DNA of 64,000 nt from Microbacterium hydrocarbonoxydans (GTDB lineage Bacteria > Actinomycetota > Actinomycetes > Actinomycetales > Microbacteriaceae), in NCBI RefSeq assembly GCF_011752045.1, contig NZ_JAAKXW010000001.1, positions 186,001 through 250,000 on the forward strand. Reading direction: 5' to 3'. The position numbers and the translations under genes were made by a program. Shown here in pieces: positions 41,608 to 51,909 of the stretch. The notes below the pieces were generated by a model that did no database searches, was not told where the DNA came from, and worked only from the letters and a program-made list of their open reading frames with translations. Numbering within the stretch: position 1 is the first letter of the stretch; each line of letters starts with the position of its first letter.

Positions 41608-42543
41608 GTGGCGAGGCACTGGATCGCGACGCGCTGGGGCGCGCCCGAGACCTGGGAATTCGGCGAGTTCGAAGTGCCCGCGCCCGCGCGCGGCGAGGTC
41701 ACCATCCGAGTCCGCGCCGCCGGGGTGAATCCCGCGGACGCCAAGCACGTGGCGCATCCGCGTCCTGGCGCGGGGCTGCCGGTGCCGATCGGCTACGAGG
41801 TCTCCGGGGAGATCACCGCGCTCGGACCGGGAACCCGCATCGGCTCCGGTGAGGCGCGAATCGGCGACGAGGTCGTCGCCTTCCGGGTTCGCGGAGGCTA
41901 CGCGACCGAGATCACCGTCCCCGCCGACAAGGTCTTCGCCAAGCCGAGCACGCTCAGCCATGCCGAGGCGGCGAACCTGCTGCTGGCAGGGACGACGGCG
42001 GCCGAGATGCTGGCGGTCACCGGCGCGGCGCCGGGGGAGACGATCCTGCTGCACGGTGCCTCGGGCGCCGTCGGGGTGAGCGTGCTCCAGCAGGCGCGCC
42101 TGCGCGGCATCCGCGTGATCGGCACGGCCGGCGAGGCGCGGGCGGACGTCGTGCGCGGGTTCGGCGGCATCCCTGTGCGCCACGGGGTCGGTCTCATCGC
42201 CCGCATCCGATCCGCCGCGGGCGGTCCGGTCGTCGCGGCCCTCGATGCCGTCGGGACCGACGAGGCGATCGACACGTCCCTCGAGCTGGTCGCCGACCGG
42301 CGCCGCATCGTCACCATCGCGGCGCCGGCGAGAGCCGCCTCCGACGGGTTCCTTGCGATCGCGGGGTCCCAGCCGGACAGCGCCCGATTCCGCGACGAGG
42401 TGCGCGCCGAGCTCATCGCGCTCGCTCAGAACGGCGACCTCGTCGTGCCCGTCGCCCTCTCACTCCCGCTCGAGGCGGCCCTCGACGCACAGCGCATCAT
42501 CGCCACCGGGCACCCGGGCGGGAAGATCGCCCTGATCCCGTGA
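41608..42543 (+). CDS. Quinone-oxidoreductase-like NADP-dependent dehydrogenase
   Basis: A 311-residue medium-chain dehydrogenase/reductase of the zinc-free quinone oxidoreductase group. The N-terminal GroES-like domain has VRAAGVNPADAK and GYEVSGEI. The Rossmann domain shows LLHGASGAVGVSVLQQA (A-x-x-G-x-x-G) near residue 150. Structural zinc Cys residues are absent, as expected for this group. The GTG start lies three bases after the stop of the I36-like gene, so it may be cotranscribed with that module, though its role looks unrelated. Substrate unknown. Confidence 0.87.
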   Translation: MARHWIATRWGAPETWEFGEFEVPAPARGEVTIRVRAAGVNPADAKHVAHPRPGAGLPVPIGYEVSGEITALGPGTRIGSGEARIGDEVVAFRVRGGYATEITVPADKVFAKPSTLSHAEAANLLLAGTTAAEMLAVTGAAPGETILLHGASGAVGVSVLQQARLRGIRVIGTAGEARADVVRGFGGIPVRHGVGLIARIRSAAGGPVVAALDAVGTDEAIDTSLELVADRRRIVTIAAPARAASDGFLAIAGSQPDSARFRDEVRAELIALAQNGDLVVPVALSLPLEAALDAQRIIATGHPGGKIALIP

Positions 42544-42547
42544 CCGC

Positions 42548-43192
42548 TCAGTCGACCTCCCGAAGCGCCGAGGTCACGAGGACCACGTCCTCGCCGTACT
42601 CGGCGTCGACCGCGTCCTGCAGCGTCCCGTCGTCCCAGACGACCTGCAGCCAGACGTAGCCGCGCTCCGTCCACAGGCTCAGGGCCTCCGTGCCCAGACG
42701 CGCCGAGATGTCGTCCTGCACGCGGGTCAGCTCGGCTTCGTCCGTGGTGCCGTCGACCCCGCCGGTCGGGTCCTCGGGTCGCATCGGGTCGAAGAGCGCG
42801 AGCATGATCGCCTCGCCGTCGGAGACGAGCCGCTCGCCGTCGTAGCGCCCGTACACCGCATACGCGCCCCAGGTGGTGTCGCCGCTCGTCTCGCTGCCGT
42901 CGAGGCCGGTCCAGCTCCAGCCGTCGAGGGGGACCCCCGAGCACTGCGGCGGGTAGGACTCCATCACCGGACCGAGGCACAGCTGCACTTCGCCCCCGGT
43001 GTCGAGCACGGTGCCGACGCCCAGGACGCGACCCTCAGGGGGAACGGGATGCGCTTCCTCCAGGCGTGCGTCCGAGGGGACGGTCGTGCTCGTCGGAACC
43101 GGGGAGGCGGGGCCCGCGGTGCAGGCGCTCAGCGCCAGCAGGGCGGCGACGGATGCGGCGGCGAGAGACAGGCGACAGTGCATGATGCTCAT
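42548..43192 (-). CDS. Hypothetical lipoprotein (214 aa)
   Basis: I do not recognise the family. The N-terminus is a lipoprotein signal with lipobox ALSA-C near residue 24 (from ATG 43192), followed by a Pro/Ser/Thr spacer. The mature part has two Cys (QLCLG, PQCSG) that could pair, and a Trp-rich core (WSWTG, TTWGAYAVYGRY). A GACACT hexamer ends seven bases before the ATG, a one-mismatch match to the leaderless -10 pattern. It converges on the dehydrogenase and diverges from the leuA leader. Confidence 0.75.
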   Translation of the reverse strand: MSIMHCRLSLAAASVAALLALSACTAGPASPVPTSTTVPSDARLEEAHPVPPEGRVLGVGTVLDTGGEVQLCLGPVMESYPPQCSGVPLDGWSWTGLDGSETSGDTTWGAYAVYGRYDGERLVSDGEAIMLALFDPMRPEDPTGGVDGTTDEAELTRVQDDISARLGTEALSLWTERGYVWLQVVWDDGTLQDAVDAEYGEDVVLVTSALREVD

Positions 43193-43256
43193 GACTGACA
43201 GTGTCGGCCGGCCCTGTTTCGTCTCAACACGGGTCGAACGCCGCTTCCCGTGCTGG

Positions 43257-43262
43257 TACCAT
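43257..43262 (+). promoter_or_regulatory. Leaderless -10 element of the leuA leader
   Basis: TACCAT ends six bases before the leader-peptide ATG at 43269. TCGAAC, a weak -35, lies 17 bases further up. Confidence 0.6.
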
Positions 43263-43268
43263 GGCCGC

Positions 43269-43299
43269 ATGCCTTTCGGCGGTCTGCTTCTTCTTAGCT

Positions 43300-43316
<17 letters not shown>
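43269..43316 (+). CDS. leuA leader peptide (15 aa, four consecutive Leu)
   Basis: A short open frame encoding MPFGGLLLLSCRDES. The four Leu codons at 43284-43295 are CTG CTT CTT CTT, and CTT is rare in this GC-rich DNA. The frame starts six bases after a TACCAT -10, so it is translated from the very 5' end. Its last codons form the left arm of a perfect hairpin before leuA. This is the classic layout of amino-acid attenuation by ribosome stalling. Confidence 0.85.
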
Positions 43317-45225
<1,909 letters not shown>

Positions 45226-45236
<11 letters not shown>

Positions 45237-45930
45237 GTTCCTCCGGGGTCTTGATGATCGGGATCATCCCGGTCTCCGCCGCGACCTTCCGGCGGTAGAG
45301 GCGGCGCTGCTCTGGCAGGGAGACGTCGAAGCTCACGGCGAGGATGCGGATCACGGCGGTCAGGATGATGCCGATGACGGCGGCGAGGGTGATGGACATG
45401 CCGAACGCGTTCCCGATGACGATGAACGTGCAGCCCGCACCCGCGGCGACGGCGTACAGCGACCCCACGTGCATGATCGACACCGGCAGGCCCATGAGCA
45501 TGTCGCGGAGCACGCCGCCGCCGACGGCTGCGCACGCGCCGATGAAGACCGCGGGCACCGGCGGGACCCCGAAGGCGATCGCCTTGCTGGTCCCGAAGGC
45601 GCCGAACATCCCGATGACGACGGCGTCGAGCGCGACGATGACCTTGTTCAGGCGATTGAAGATACCGGCGAGGAGCATCCCGAACAGGGCGGCGCCGGTC
45701 GCCGTGAGCAGGTACCAGTCGCTCTTCAGCGAGGCCGGAGGCAGCCCGAGCAGGATGTCGCGGATGAGACCGCCGCCCATCCCGATCATGATGCCGATGA
45801 TCGCCACTCCCAGCCAGTCGAGCCGACGCTGGCCCTGGAAGCCGGAGGCGAACATCGCGCCCTGGACGCCGCCGAGACCGACGCCGAGCAGGTCCGCCCA
45901 GAGGGGAATGGTGAAGAGCGGTTCGGTCAC
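45226..45930 (-). CDS. Trimeric intracellular cation channel family protein (UPF0126)
   Basis: A 234-residue membrane protein with two repeats of about 90 residues, each with three helices and the GGxxRDxLLG motif ([14 protein letters not shown] and [13 protein letters not shown]). This is the TRIC/UPF0126 (YicG/YadS) family of bacterial potassium-type or glycine channels. GTG 45930 is chosen because GACAAT ends six bases upstream and the family start is MTEP-like; the open frame could begin 18 bases earlier at another GTG. It diverges from recO over 34 bp. The last codons come from the large palindrome. Confidence 0.9.
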
Positions 45931-45936
45931 CCGTCC

Positions 45937-45942
45937 ATTGTC
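45937..45942 (-). promoter_or_regulatory. Leaderless -10 element of the TRIC-like gene
   Basis: GACAAT on the minus strand ends six bases before the GTG at 45930. The recO element is only 10 bp away on the other strand. Confidence 0.45.
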
Positions 45943-45952
45943 CCGCACAGAG

Positions 45953-45958
45953 GATAAT
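45953..45958 (+). promoter_or_regulatory. Leaderless -10 element of recO
   Basis: GATAAT ends six bases before the GTG at 45965. Confidence 0.5.
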
Positions 45959-45964
45959 CGAACC

Positions 45965-46708
45965 GTGCCGACCTACCGAGACGAAGCAGTGATCCTGCGC
46001 ACCCACAAGCTGGGTGAAGCCGATCGCATCGTCACGATGCTCTCCCGGCGGCACGGCAAGGTCCGGGCGGTCGCCAAGGGCGTGCGCCGCACCTCGTCGA
46101 AGTTCGGCTCGCGGCTGGAGCCGTTCATGGTCGCCGACGTCCAGCTGTATCAGGGCAGATCGCTCGACATCGTGCAGCAGGCCGAGTCTCTGGGCGCCTA
46201 CGGGGCGGACATCGCCGCGCACTACGACCGGTTCACCTCGGCGAACGCGATGGTGGAGACCGCCGACCGCCTCAGCGACGCGGAGGCCACGCCGGAGCAG
46301 TACCTTCTGCTCGTCGGCGGTCTGCGGGCGCTGTCGCGCGGGGAGCACGCGCCGCGCAGCATCCTCGACTCGTACCTGCTGCGCGTGATGGCGCTGTCCG
46401 GGTGGGCGCCGTCCCTCGGCGACTGCGCCCGGTGCGCCGCCGCCGGCCCGCACTCGACCTTCGTCGCGCAACTGGGCGGGCTGGTGTGCCCCGACTGCGC
46501 ACCGGCAGGAAGCCCCCGCATCGCGGAGAAGACCCTCGCGCTGCTGCGGTCGCTGATGGCGGGGGAGTGGGACGTGATCGACGCCGCCGCGCCGGCCGAG
46601 ACCGCCGCAGCATCCGGCCTTGTCGCCGCCTATGCGCAGTGGCACCTGGAGCGCGGCATCCGCTCGCTCGCGCATGTGACAGACATCCCCCGAGAAGGAG
46701 CCCGGTGA
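45965..46708 (+). CDS. recO: DNA repair protein RecO
   Basis: A 247-residue recombination mediator of the RecFOR pathway that helps RecA displace SSB. The N-terminal OB fold has [22 protein letters not shown], and a C-terminal zinc site is formed by CARC and CPDC around residues 157-180. GTG 45965 gives the family-typical start. The uppS gene overlaps its stop (GTGA), as is usual in actinobacteria. Confidence 0.95.
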   Translation: MPTYRDEAVILRTHKLGEADRIVTMLSRRHGKVRAVAKGVRRTSSKFGSRLEPFMVADVQLYQGRSLDIVQQAESLGAYGADIAAHYDRFTSANAMVETADRLSDAEATPEQYLLLVGGLRALSRGEHAPRSILDSYLLRVMALSGWAPSLGDCARCAAAGPHSTFVAQLGGLVCPDCAPAGSPRIAEKTLALLRSLMAGEWDVIDAAAPAETAAASGLVAAYAQWHLERGIRSLAHVTDIPREGAR

Positions 46709-47502
46709 GCCCCAAGCCCTACACCCACAAGGATGCCGTGGCGTACCGGCCCCTGGACTGGACGGGCGTCCATCCGCCGGCGTTCCCGGCGGTGCCCGAG
46801 CATGTCGCCATCGTCATGGACGGCAACGGCCGCTGGGCGAACCGCCGCGGCCTCACGCGCATCGAGGGGCACAAGGCCGGCGAGGAGGTCCTGCTCGACG
46901 TCGTCGCGGGCGCGATCCAGGCCGGCGTCAAGCATCTGTCCGTGTACGCGTTCTCCACCGAGAACTGGGCGCGCTCTCCGGAGGAGGTGCGCTTCCTCAT
47001 GGGCTACAACCGCGACGTGCTGCATCGCCGCCGCGATCAGCTGAACGAGTGGGGCGTGCGCGTGCGCTGGGCGGGGCGCAAGCCGAGACTGTGGGGGTCC
47101 GTCATCAAGGAGCTGCAGTACGCCGAGCAGCTCACCCGGGGCAACGACGTGCTGACGCTCACGATGTGCGTGAACTACGGCGGACGCGTCGAGATCGTCG
47201 ATGCGATGCGCAGGATCGCGGCGGAGGTCGCCGCCGGCCGCGTGAAGCCGAATGCGATCAGCGAGAAGATGATCCGGCGCAACCTCTACGTGCCGGACAT
47301 GCCCGATGTCGACCTGTTCCTGCGCAGCTCGGGGGAGCAGCGCACCTCGAACTTCCTGCTCTGGGAGTCGGCGTACGCGGAGATGGTCTTCCTCGACACG
47401 CTCTGGCCGGACTTCTCGCGCGAGGAGCTGTGGCGCGCGATCGGGATCTATCTCTCCCGCGACCGCCGCTTCGGCGGGGCGGTGGACGCGCCCTCCTCCT
47501 GA
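46705..47502 (+). CDS. uppS: Isoprenyl transferase (undecaprenyl diphosphate synthase type)
   Basis: A 265-residue cis-prenyltransferase that builds the polyprenyl carrier lipid for wall synthesis. The signature [17 protein letters not shown] (catalytic Asp) is near residue 32. [11 protein letters not shown] and the C-terminal [23 protein letters not shown] (isopentenyl site) are also present. GAAGGAG precedes the GTG. The last 55 bases run antisense through the 3' end of the P-loop ATPase gene. Chain length (C50 or C55) cannot be read. Confidence 0.95.
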   Translation: MSPKPYTHKDAVAYRPLDWTGVHPPAFPAVPEHVAIVMDGNGRWANRRGLTRIEGHKAGEEVLLDVVAGAIQAGVKHLSVYAFSTENWARSPEEVRFLMGYNRDVLHRRRDQLNEWGVRVRWAGRKPRLWGSVIKELQYAEQLTRGNDVLTLTMCVNYGGRVEIVDAMRRIAAEVAAGRVKPNAISEKMIRRNLYVPDMPDVDLFLRSSGEQRTSNFLLWESAYAEMVFLDTLWPDFSREELWRAIGIYLSRDRRFGGAVDAPSS

Positions 47503-48053
47503 GCCCGGAGCCACCGCTCGGCCTCCCGCGGATGCCGCAGGCGCACGATGATGAGGTGCGGGTGCTGGGCGGCGATGAGCGGCATCCTCTCCTCCCACTT
47601 GTGGCGCGTTTCGCGCTGCCAGCGGAGGATGTCGTTCTCACCGGTCCACGCCGCGCGGGTCCACAGCGCGGGCTCGACGTTTCCGTTCCATAGCCGGGTT
47701 CGCAGCAGGCGCCGCGACACGGTGCGTCGGACGAGCCGGCGACGGGCCAGCGGGAACGGATAGTCGAGCCAGATCGCGAGCTCGGCCCGCGGCGTCATGA
47801 TCTCGTCCGTCCCCTTGCTCGTGTACTGCCACTCGGTGACCCACCGGTCGGTGGCGGCGAAGGCGCGGACGTCGTCGAGGAACTCCGGGCGCGGCGTCCA
47901 GTCCGGGCCGTGGAAGAGGCCGTCGATCTCGACGTGCCGCAGACCCCAGGCGGCTCCGAGCCGCCGGGCCAGCGTCGTCTTGCCTGAGCCGGTGACTCCT
48001 GCGATCAGCACCCGCGAGGGCATGAGCGGCAGCGGATCGTCGGCGGAGAGCAT
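47448..48053 (-). CDS. Small P-loop ATPase, adenylate-kinase-like
   Basis: A 201-residue P-loop protein of the AAA/topology-modulation (FlaR-like) or kinase-like group. Walker A is [15 protein letters not shown] near residue 19. [13 protein letters not shown] follows, as in shikimate/adenylate-kinase relatives, and [20 protein letters not shown] is a lid-like Arg-rich region. Substrate unknown. A TAGTAT hexamer six bases before the ATG suggests a leaderless start. It converges on uppS with a 55-base overlap and diverges from the DsbA-family gene. Confidence 0.82.
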   Translation of the reverse strand: MLSADDPLPLMPSRVLIAGVTGSGKTTLARRLGAAWGLRHVEIDGLFHGPDWTPRPEFLDDVRAFAATDRWVTEWQYTSKGTDEIMTPRAELAIWLDYPFPLARRRLVRRTVSRRLLRTRLWNGNVEPALWTRAAWTGENDILRWQRETRHKWEERMPLIAAQHPHLIIVRLRHPREAERWLRAQEEGASTAPPKRRSRER

Positions 48054-48059
48054 CAGAGA

Positions 48060-48065
48060 ATACTA
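48060..48065 (-). promoter_or_regulatory. Leaderless -10 element of the P-loop ATPase gene
   Basis: TAGTAT on the minus strand ends six bases before the ATG at 48053. Confidence 0.5.
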
Positions 48066-48074
48066 GCCGCGGAA

Positions 48075-48080
48075 TAGCCT
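48075..48080 (+). promoter_or_regulatory. -10 element of the DsbA-family gene
   Basis: TAGCCT ends eight bases before the ATG at 48089, nine bases from the opposing element. Confidence 0.4.
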
Positions 48081-48088
48081 CAGGATGC

Positions 48089-48793
48089 ATGCGGTTGGAT
48101 GGGAGTGTGACTGAACCCATCTCGATCGACATCTGGTCCGACATCGCCTGCCCGTGGTGCTACATCGGCAAGCGCAATCTCGAGAAGGGGCTCGCAGCCG
48201 TCTCCGGCGACGACGACGCCCCCGAGGTCACCGTCACGTTCCACTCGTTCGAGCTCTCCCCGGACACGCCCGTCGACTTCGACGGCGACGAGGTCGACTT
48301 CCTCGCGGGCCACAAGGGCATGCCGCGCCCGCAGGTCGAGCAGATGCTCTCGCATGTGACCGGCGTCGCGGCCGATGCGGGCCTCGAGTACCGTTTCGAC
48401 CTGCTTCAGCACACCAACACGGTGAAGGCGCACGAGCTGCTGCACTTCGCGAAGGCGAAGGGACTGCAGCACGAGATGGAGGAGCGGCTCATGTCCGCCT
48501 ACTTCACCGAGGGGAAGCATGTCGGCCGCATCGACGACCTCGTCGAACTCGCCGTCGAGGTGGGACTCGACGCCGACGAGACCCGTGAGGCGCTCGAGAC
48601 CGCGCGCTACCTTCCCGCCGTGCGTCAGGATCAGGCTCAGGCCCGCGCCTACGGCATCCAGGGCGTGCCGTTCTTCGTGATCGACGGCCAGTACGGCATC
48701 AGCGGCGCGCAGCCGCCCGCGGCGTTCGAGAACGTGCTCCGCGACCTGTGGGCCAAGCGCGGCGAGAGCGAGCAGGAGGTCGCGGCGGTCTAA
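48089..48793 (+). CDS. DsbA family oxidoreductase (FrnE-like)
   Basis: A 234-residue thioredoxin-fold protein of the FrnE subgroup, cytosolic because no signal peptide is seen. The active site CPWC is in WSDIACPWCYIGKRNLE near residue 20. The helical insertion and the cis-Pro loop GVPFFVIDG near residue 195 fit DsbA. The start is uncertain: ATG 48089 is favoured by a TAGCCT element, while GTG 48107 would give the usual MTEP-like N-terminus. Disulfide exchange is likely, partner unknown. Its 3' end overlaps the glutathione peroxidase gene by four bases. Confidence 0.88.
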   Translation: MRLDGSVTEPISIDIWSDIACPWCYIGKRNLEKGLAAVSGDDDAPEVTVTFHSFELSPDTPVDFDGDEVDFLAGHKGMPRPQVEQMLSHVTGVAADAGLEYRFDLLQHTNTVKAHELLHFAKAKGLQHEMEERLMSAYFTEGKHVGRIDDLVELAVEVGLDADETREALETARYLPAVRQDQAQARAYGIQGVPFFVIDGQYGISGAQPPAAFENVLRDLWAKRGESEQEVAAV

Positions 48794-49284
48794 CGCGCCA
48801 GCGCGGCCTCGATCGTTCCCACGATGGCGGGGTCGTCCGGAGTGATGTTCGGACGGAACCGGCGCACGTCGCCGTCGGGGAGCACCAGGAACTTCTCGAA
48901 GTTCCACGCCACGCGTCCCGCCTTGCCCTCGGCGTCCGGGGTGTCCTTCAGCGCCTTGTACAGGTCTGCGGCGTTGCGGCCGTTCACCTTGACCTTGTCG
49001 GCGATCGGAAAGCTGATTCCGTACGTCGTCGAGCAGAACTCGAGGATCTCGTCCACGGAGCCCGGCTCCTGACCGAAGAACTGGTTGCAGGGAAAGCCGA
49101 CGACGCTGAATCCGCGGTCGCCGTAGAGACGCTGCAGCTCCTCGAGCTGCTCGTACTGAGGAGTGAGCCCGCACTTGGACGCGACGTTCACGACGAGCAC
49201 CACATCCGCGCCGAGATCGTCGAGCGTCTTCTCCGCGCCGTCGGCGTCGGTGAACGGGATGGAGCGGACTGAGGGATCGGTCAT
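48790..49284 (-). CDS. Glutathione peroxidase family protein (Cys type)
   Basis: A 164-residue thiol peroxidase of the glutathione peroxidase family, using Cys where the animal enzymes use selenocysteine. Motifs are VNVASKCGLTPQY (peroxidatic Cys), GFPCNQFFGQEPG and WNFEKFLV (Trp/Asn of the active site). The second Cys in FPCNQF is probably resolving, with thioredoxin as the likely reductant since actinobacteria generally lack glutathione. The ATG has TAGGCT six bases upstream. It is convergent with the DsbA-family gene. Confidence 0.93.
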   Translation of the reverse strand: MTDPSVRSIPFTDADGAEKTLDDLGADVVLVVNVASKCGLTPQYEQLEELQRLYGDRGFSVVGFPCNQFFGQEPGSVDEILEFCSTTYGISFPIADKVKVNGRNAADLYKALKDTPDAEGKAGRVAWNFEKFLVLPDGDVRRFRPNITPDDPAIVGTIEAALAR

Positions 49285-49290
49285 ATCCCC

Positions 49291-49296
49291 AGCCTA
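49291..49296 (-). promoter_or_regulatory. Leaderless -10 element of the glutathione peroxidase gene
   Basis: TAGGCT on the minus strand ends six bases before the ATG at 49284. Confidence 0.55.
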
Positions 49297-49343
49297 GATC
49301 GATGCGCCGTCACCGGCTCGCGGTCTGGGAGAATGGAGGAGTC

Positions 49344-50498
49344 ATGACTGTCGCCACCGCCTCCGCACGAACCCTCCGCATCGGACCCATCGATCTCGAC
49401 GTGCCGGTCGTGCTCGCGCCCATGGCGGGGATCACCAACACCGCGTTCCGCCGGCTCTGCCGCGAGTACGGGGCGGGGCTCTACGTGAGCGAGATGATCA
49501 CCTCGCGTGCGCTCGTCGAGCGCAACGAGACGACCATGCGCCTCATCCGCCACCACGAGTCGGAGACTCCGCGATCGATCCAGCTGTACGGGGTCGACCC
49601 GCACACGATCGCCGAGGCCGTGCGCATCATCGTCGCCGAGGACCACGCCGACCACATCGACCTGAACTTCGGCTGCCCGGTCCCGAAGGTCACCCGTCGC
49701 GGAGGCGGAGCCGCGCTCCCGTGGAAGAGCCGCCTGTTCGCCGACATCGTCACCCAGGCCGTCAAGGCCGCGGGAGACATCCCGCTCACCGTGAAGATGC
49801 GCAAGGGGATCGACCACGACCACCTGACGTTCATCGAGGCGGGGCGTGCCGCGGAGGATGCGGGAGCCGCGGCGGTCGCGCTGCACGCGCGCACCGCGGG
49901 GGAGTACTACTCCGGGAACGCCGACTGGAACGCGATCGGCGAGCTCAAGCAGGCGGTCACCAGCATCCCCGTGCTCGGCAACGGCGACATCTGGTCGGCC
50001 GACGACGCCGTGCGGATGATGGAGCAGACCGACTGCGACGGCGTCGTCGTCGGTCGCGGCTGCCTGGGCCGTCCCTGGCTGTTCGGCGACCTCGCCGCCG
50101 CCTTCGGTGCGGAGTCGACACCGGTCGACGCGACGCTCGGCTTCGTCGCCGACGCCTTCCGCCGCCACGCGGAGCTGCTCGTCGAGTTCTTCGACGACGA
50201 GGACCACGGATGCCGTGACGTCCGCAAGCACGTGGCCTGGTACTTCAAGGGCTACCCGGTCGGCGGCGACATCCGGACCGGTCTCGCCACGGCGTCCAGC
50301 CTGCAGGACATCGACGATCTGCTCGGTCAGCTGGACCGCGACGCGCCGTATCCCGGAGCGGATGCCGAGGGTCAGCGCGGTCGCGCCGGCCGGCCGAAGC
50401 GCACGGCGCTGCCCGACAAGTGGCTGGAGTCGCGCGAGATCGGCGAGTCGACGTCGGAGATGATGCGAGGCGCGGAGATCGAGAACAGTGGCGGCTGA
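49344..50498 (+). CDS. dusB: tRNA-dihydrouridine synthase
   Basis: A 384-residue FMN enzyme that reduces uridines in the D-loop of tRNA. The N-terminal VVLAPMAGITNTAFRRLCREYG is the Dus start. The catalytic Cys is in DLNFGCPVPKVTRRGGG near residue 112, and the FMN-phosphate loop is in GNGDI and VGRGCLGRPWLF. It is of DusB type by its PVPKV sequence. The ATG has GGAGGA upstream; the earlier frame is not needed. The dgt gene begins inside its last 11 bases. Confidence 0.93.
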   Translation: MTVATASARTLRIGPIDLDVPVVLAPMAGITNTAFRRLCREYGAGLYVSEMITSRALVERNETTMRLIRHHESETPRSIQLYGVDPHTIAEAVRIIVAEDHADHIDLNFGCPVPKVTRRGGGAALPWKSRLFADIVTQAVKAAGDIPLTVKMRKGIDHDHLTFIEAGRAAEDAGAAAVALHARTAGEYYSGNADWNAIGELKQAVTSIPVLGNGDIWSADDAVRMMEQTDCDGVVVGRGCLGRPWLFGDLAAAFGAESTPVDATLGFVADAFRRHAELLVEFFDDEDHGCRDVRKHVAWYFKGYPVGGDIRTGLATASSLQDIDDLLGQLDRDAPYPGADAEGQRGRAGRPKRTALPDKWLESREIGESTSEMMRGAEIENSGG

Positions 50499-51909
50499 TC
50501 CTTCGACGGTCTCAGGAACCCCGCGCACGGACGGCTACGACCCGCGCGACGCCGAGCGCTTCTTCGCCGAGACCCACCGTTCGGAGCGGGACGACTTCGC
50601 CCGTGACAGGGCGCGTGTGCTGCACTCCGCGGCTCTCCGCCGCCTCGCGGCGAAGACGCAGGTGCTGAGCCCGGCGAGCACGGCAGACTTCGCCCGCAAC
50701 CGGCTGACACACTCGCTCGAGGTCGCGCAGGTGGGCCGGGAGCTCGCGTCCGCGCTCGGGGTGTCTGCCGACGTCGTGGACACCGCCTGCCTCAGCCACG
50801 ATCTCGGCCACCCGCCGTTCGGGCACAACGGCGAGCGGGCGCTGAACGAATGGGCCGAGGACATCGGCGGCTTCGAGGGAAACGCGCAGTCCCTGCGCAT
50901 CCTCACCCGCCTCGAGGCGAAGGTCCTCGACGACGACGACCGCTCCGTCGGCCTGAACCTCACGCGGGCCAGTCTCGACGCGACCTGCAAGTATCCGTGG
51001 ACCGTGGACAGTCCCGTGCCCGACCCCGGGGGCCGGCTGAAGTTCGGCGTGTACCCGGAGGACGAGGCCGTGTTCCGCTGGATGCGGGAGGGCGCTCCAG
51101 GCCGCCTGCGCTGCATCGAGGCCGAGATCATGGATCTCTCCGACGACATCGGCTACTCCGTGCACGACTTCGAGGATGCGATCGTCAACGGCTACGTCGA
51201 CGTCGCCCAGCTCTCCGATCCGCGGGAGCACGACGCCCTGATCGACCGGATCCAGCAGTGGGTCGGCTACGACTTCACTCGCGACGAGCTCGCGGATGCG
51301 CTCTACCGGCTTGCCGGGATCCCGATGTGGCTGCGCTCCTTCGACCGCTCTCGCCAGGATCTCGCCCGGCTGAAGAACCTCACGAGCGACTTCATCGGGC
51401 GCTTCGCGCGCGCCTCCGTGTCCGCGACCCGCGAGGCCTACCCCGGTCGCGCCCTGGTCCGCTACAACGCGCACGTCGTGGTCCCGCGCGTCGTCGAGGC
51501 CGAGATCGCGGTGCTCAAGGGCATCATGGGGCAGGCCATCGTCACGATCGACGCGCGCAAGGGCGTCTACAAGGAGCAGCGCAGGGTCCTCAAGCGCCTC
51601 GCCGACGCCCTCTGGTCGACCGACGCGCTGTGGTCGGCCGGCGCCGACGTGCTCGAGCCCGCCTTCGCGGCCGACTTCGTCGCGGCGGCGACGGATGCCG
51701 AGCGCGCCAGGGTGGTCGTCGACCAGATCGCGAGCCTCACCGACCAGAGTGCGATCGACTGGCACAACCGTCTCGTCGGAGAGATCGACCCGGCGGAGGT
51801 CGGCATCTGGACGCCGCGGCACGCGCGTCCGGGCGCGCGCGTGCACGGGGAGCGTCGACCGCTTCCCGAGCTCGCCGGCCGGCAGGCGGCATCCGAAGGG
51901 GCGGGCTGA
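50488..51909 (+). CDS. dgt: Deoxyguanosinetriphosphate triphosphohydrolase-like protein
   Basis: A 473-residue HD-domain enzyme that removes triphosphate from dNTPs, controlling nucleotide pools. The metal-binding H...HD...D pattern is in NRLTHSLEV and SHDLGHPPFGHNGE around residues 72-115. DLSDDIGYSVHDFEDA near residue 215 is the third block. It is of the actinobacterial dGTPase type. GTG 50488 overlaps dusB, and the stop overlaps the dnaG start (TGATG). The dgt-dnaG pairing is typical for this phylum. Confidence 0.93.
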   Translation: MAADPSTVSGTPRTDGYDPRDAERFFAETHRSERDDFARDRARVLHSAALRRLAAKTQVLSPASTADFARNRLTHSLEVAQVGRELASALGVSADVVDTACLSHDLGHPPFGHNGERALNEWAEDIGGFEGNAQSLRILTRLEAKVLDDDDRSVGLNLTRASLDATCKYPWTVDSPVPDPGGRLKFGVYPEDEAVFRWMREGAPGRLRCIEAEIMDLSDDIGYSVHDFEDAIVNGYVDVAQLSDPREHDALIDRIQQWVGYDFTRDELADALYRLAGIPMWLRSFDRSRQDLARLKNLTSDFIGRFARASVSATREAYPGRALVRYNAHVVVPRVVEAEIAVLKGIMGQAIVTIDARKGVYKEQRRVLKRLADALWSTDALWSAGADVLEPAFAADFVAAATDAERARVVVDQIASLTDQSAIDWHNRLVGEIDPAEVGIWTPRHARPGARVHGERRPLPELAGRQAASEGAG

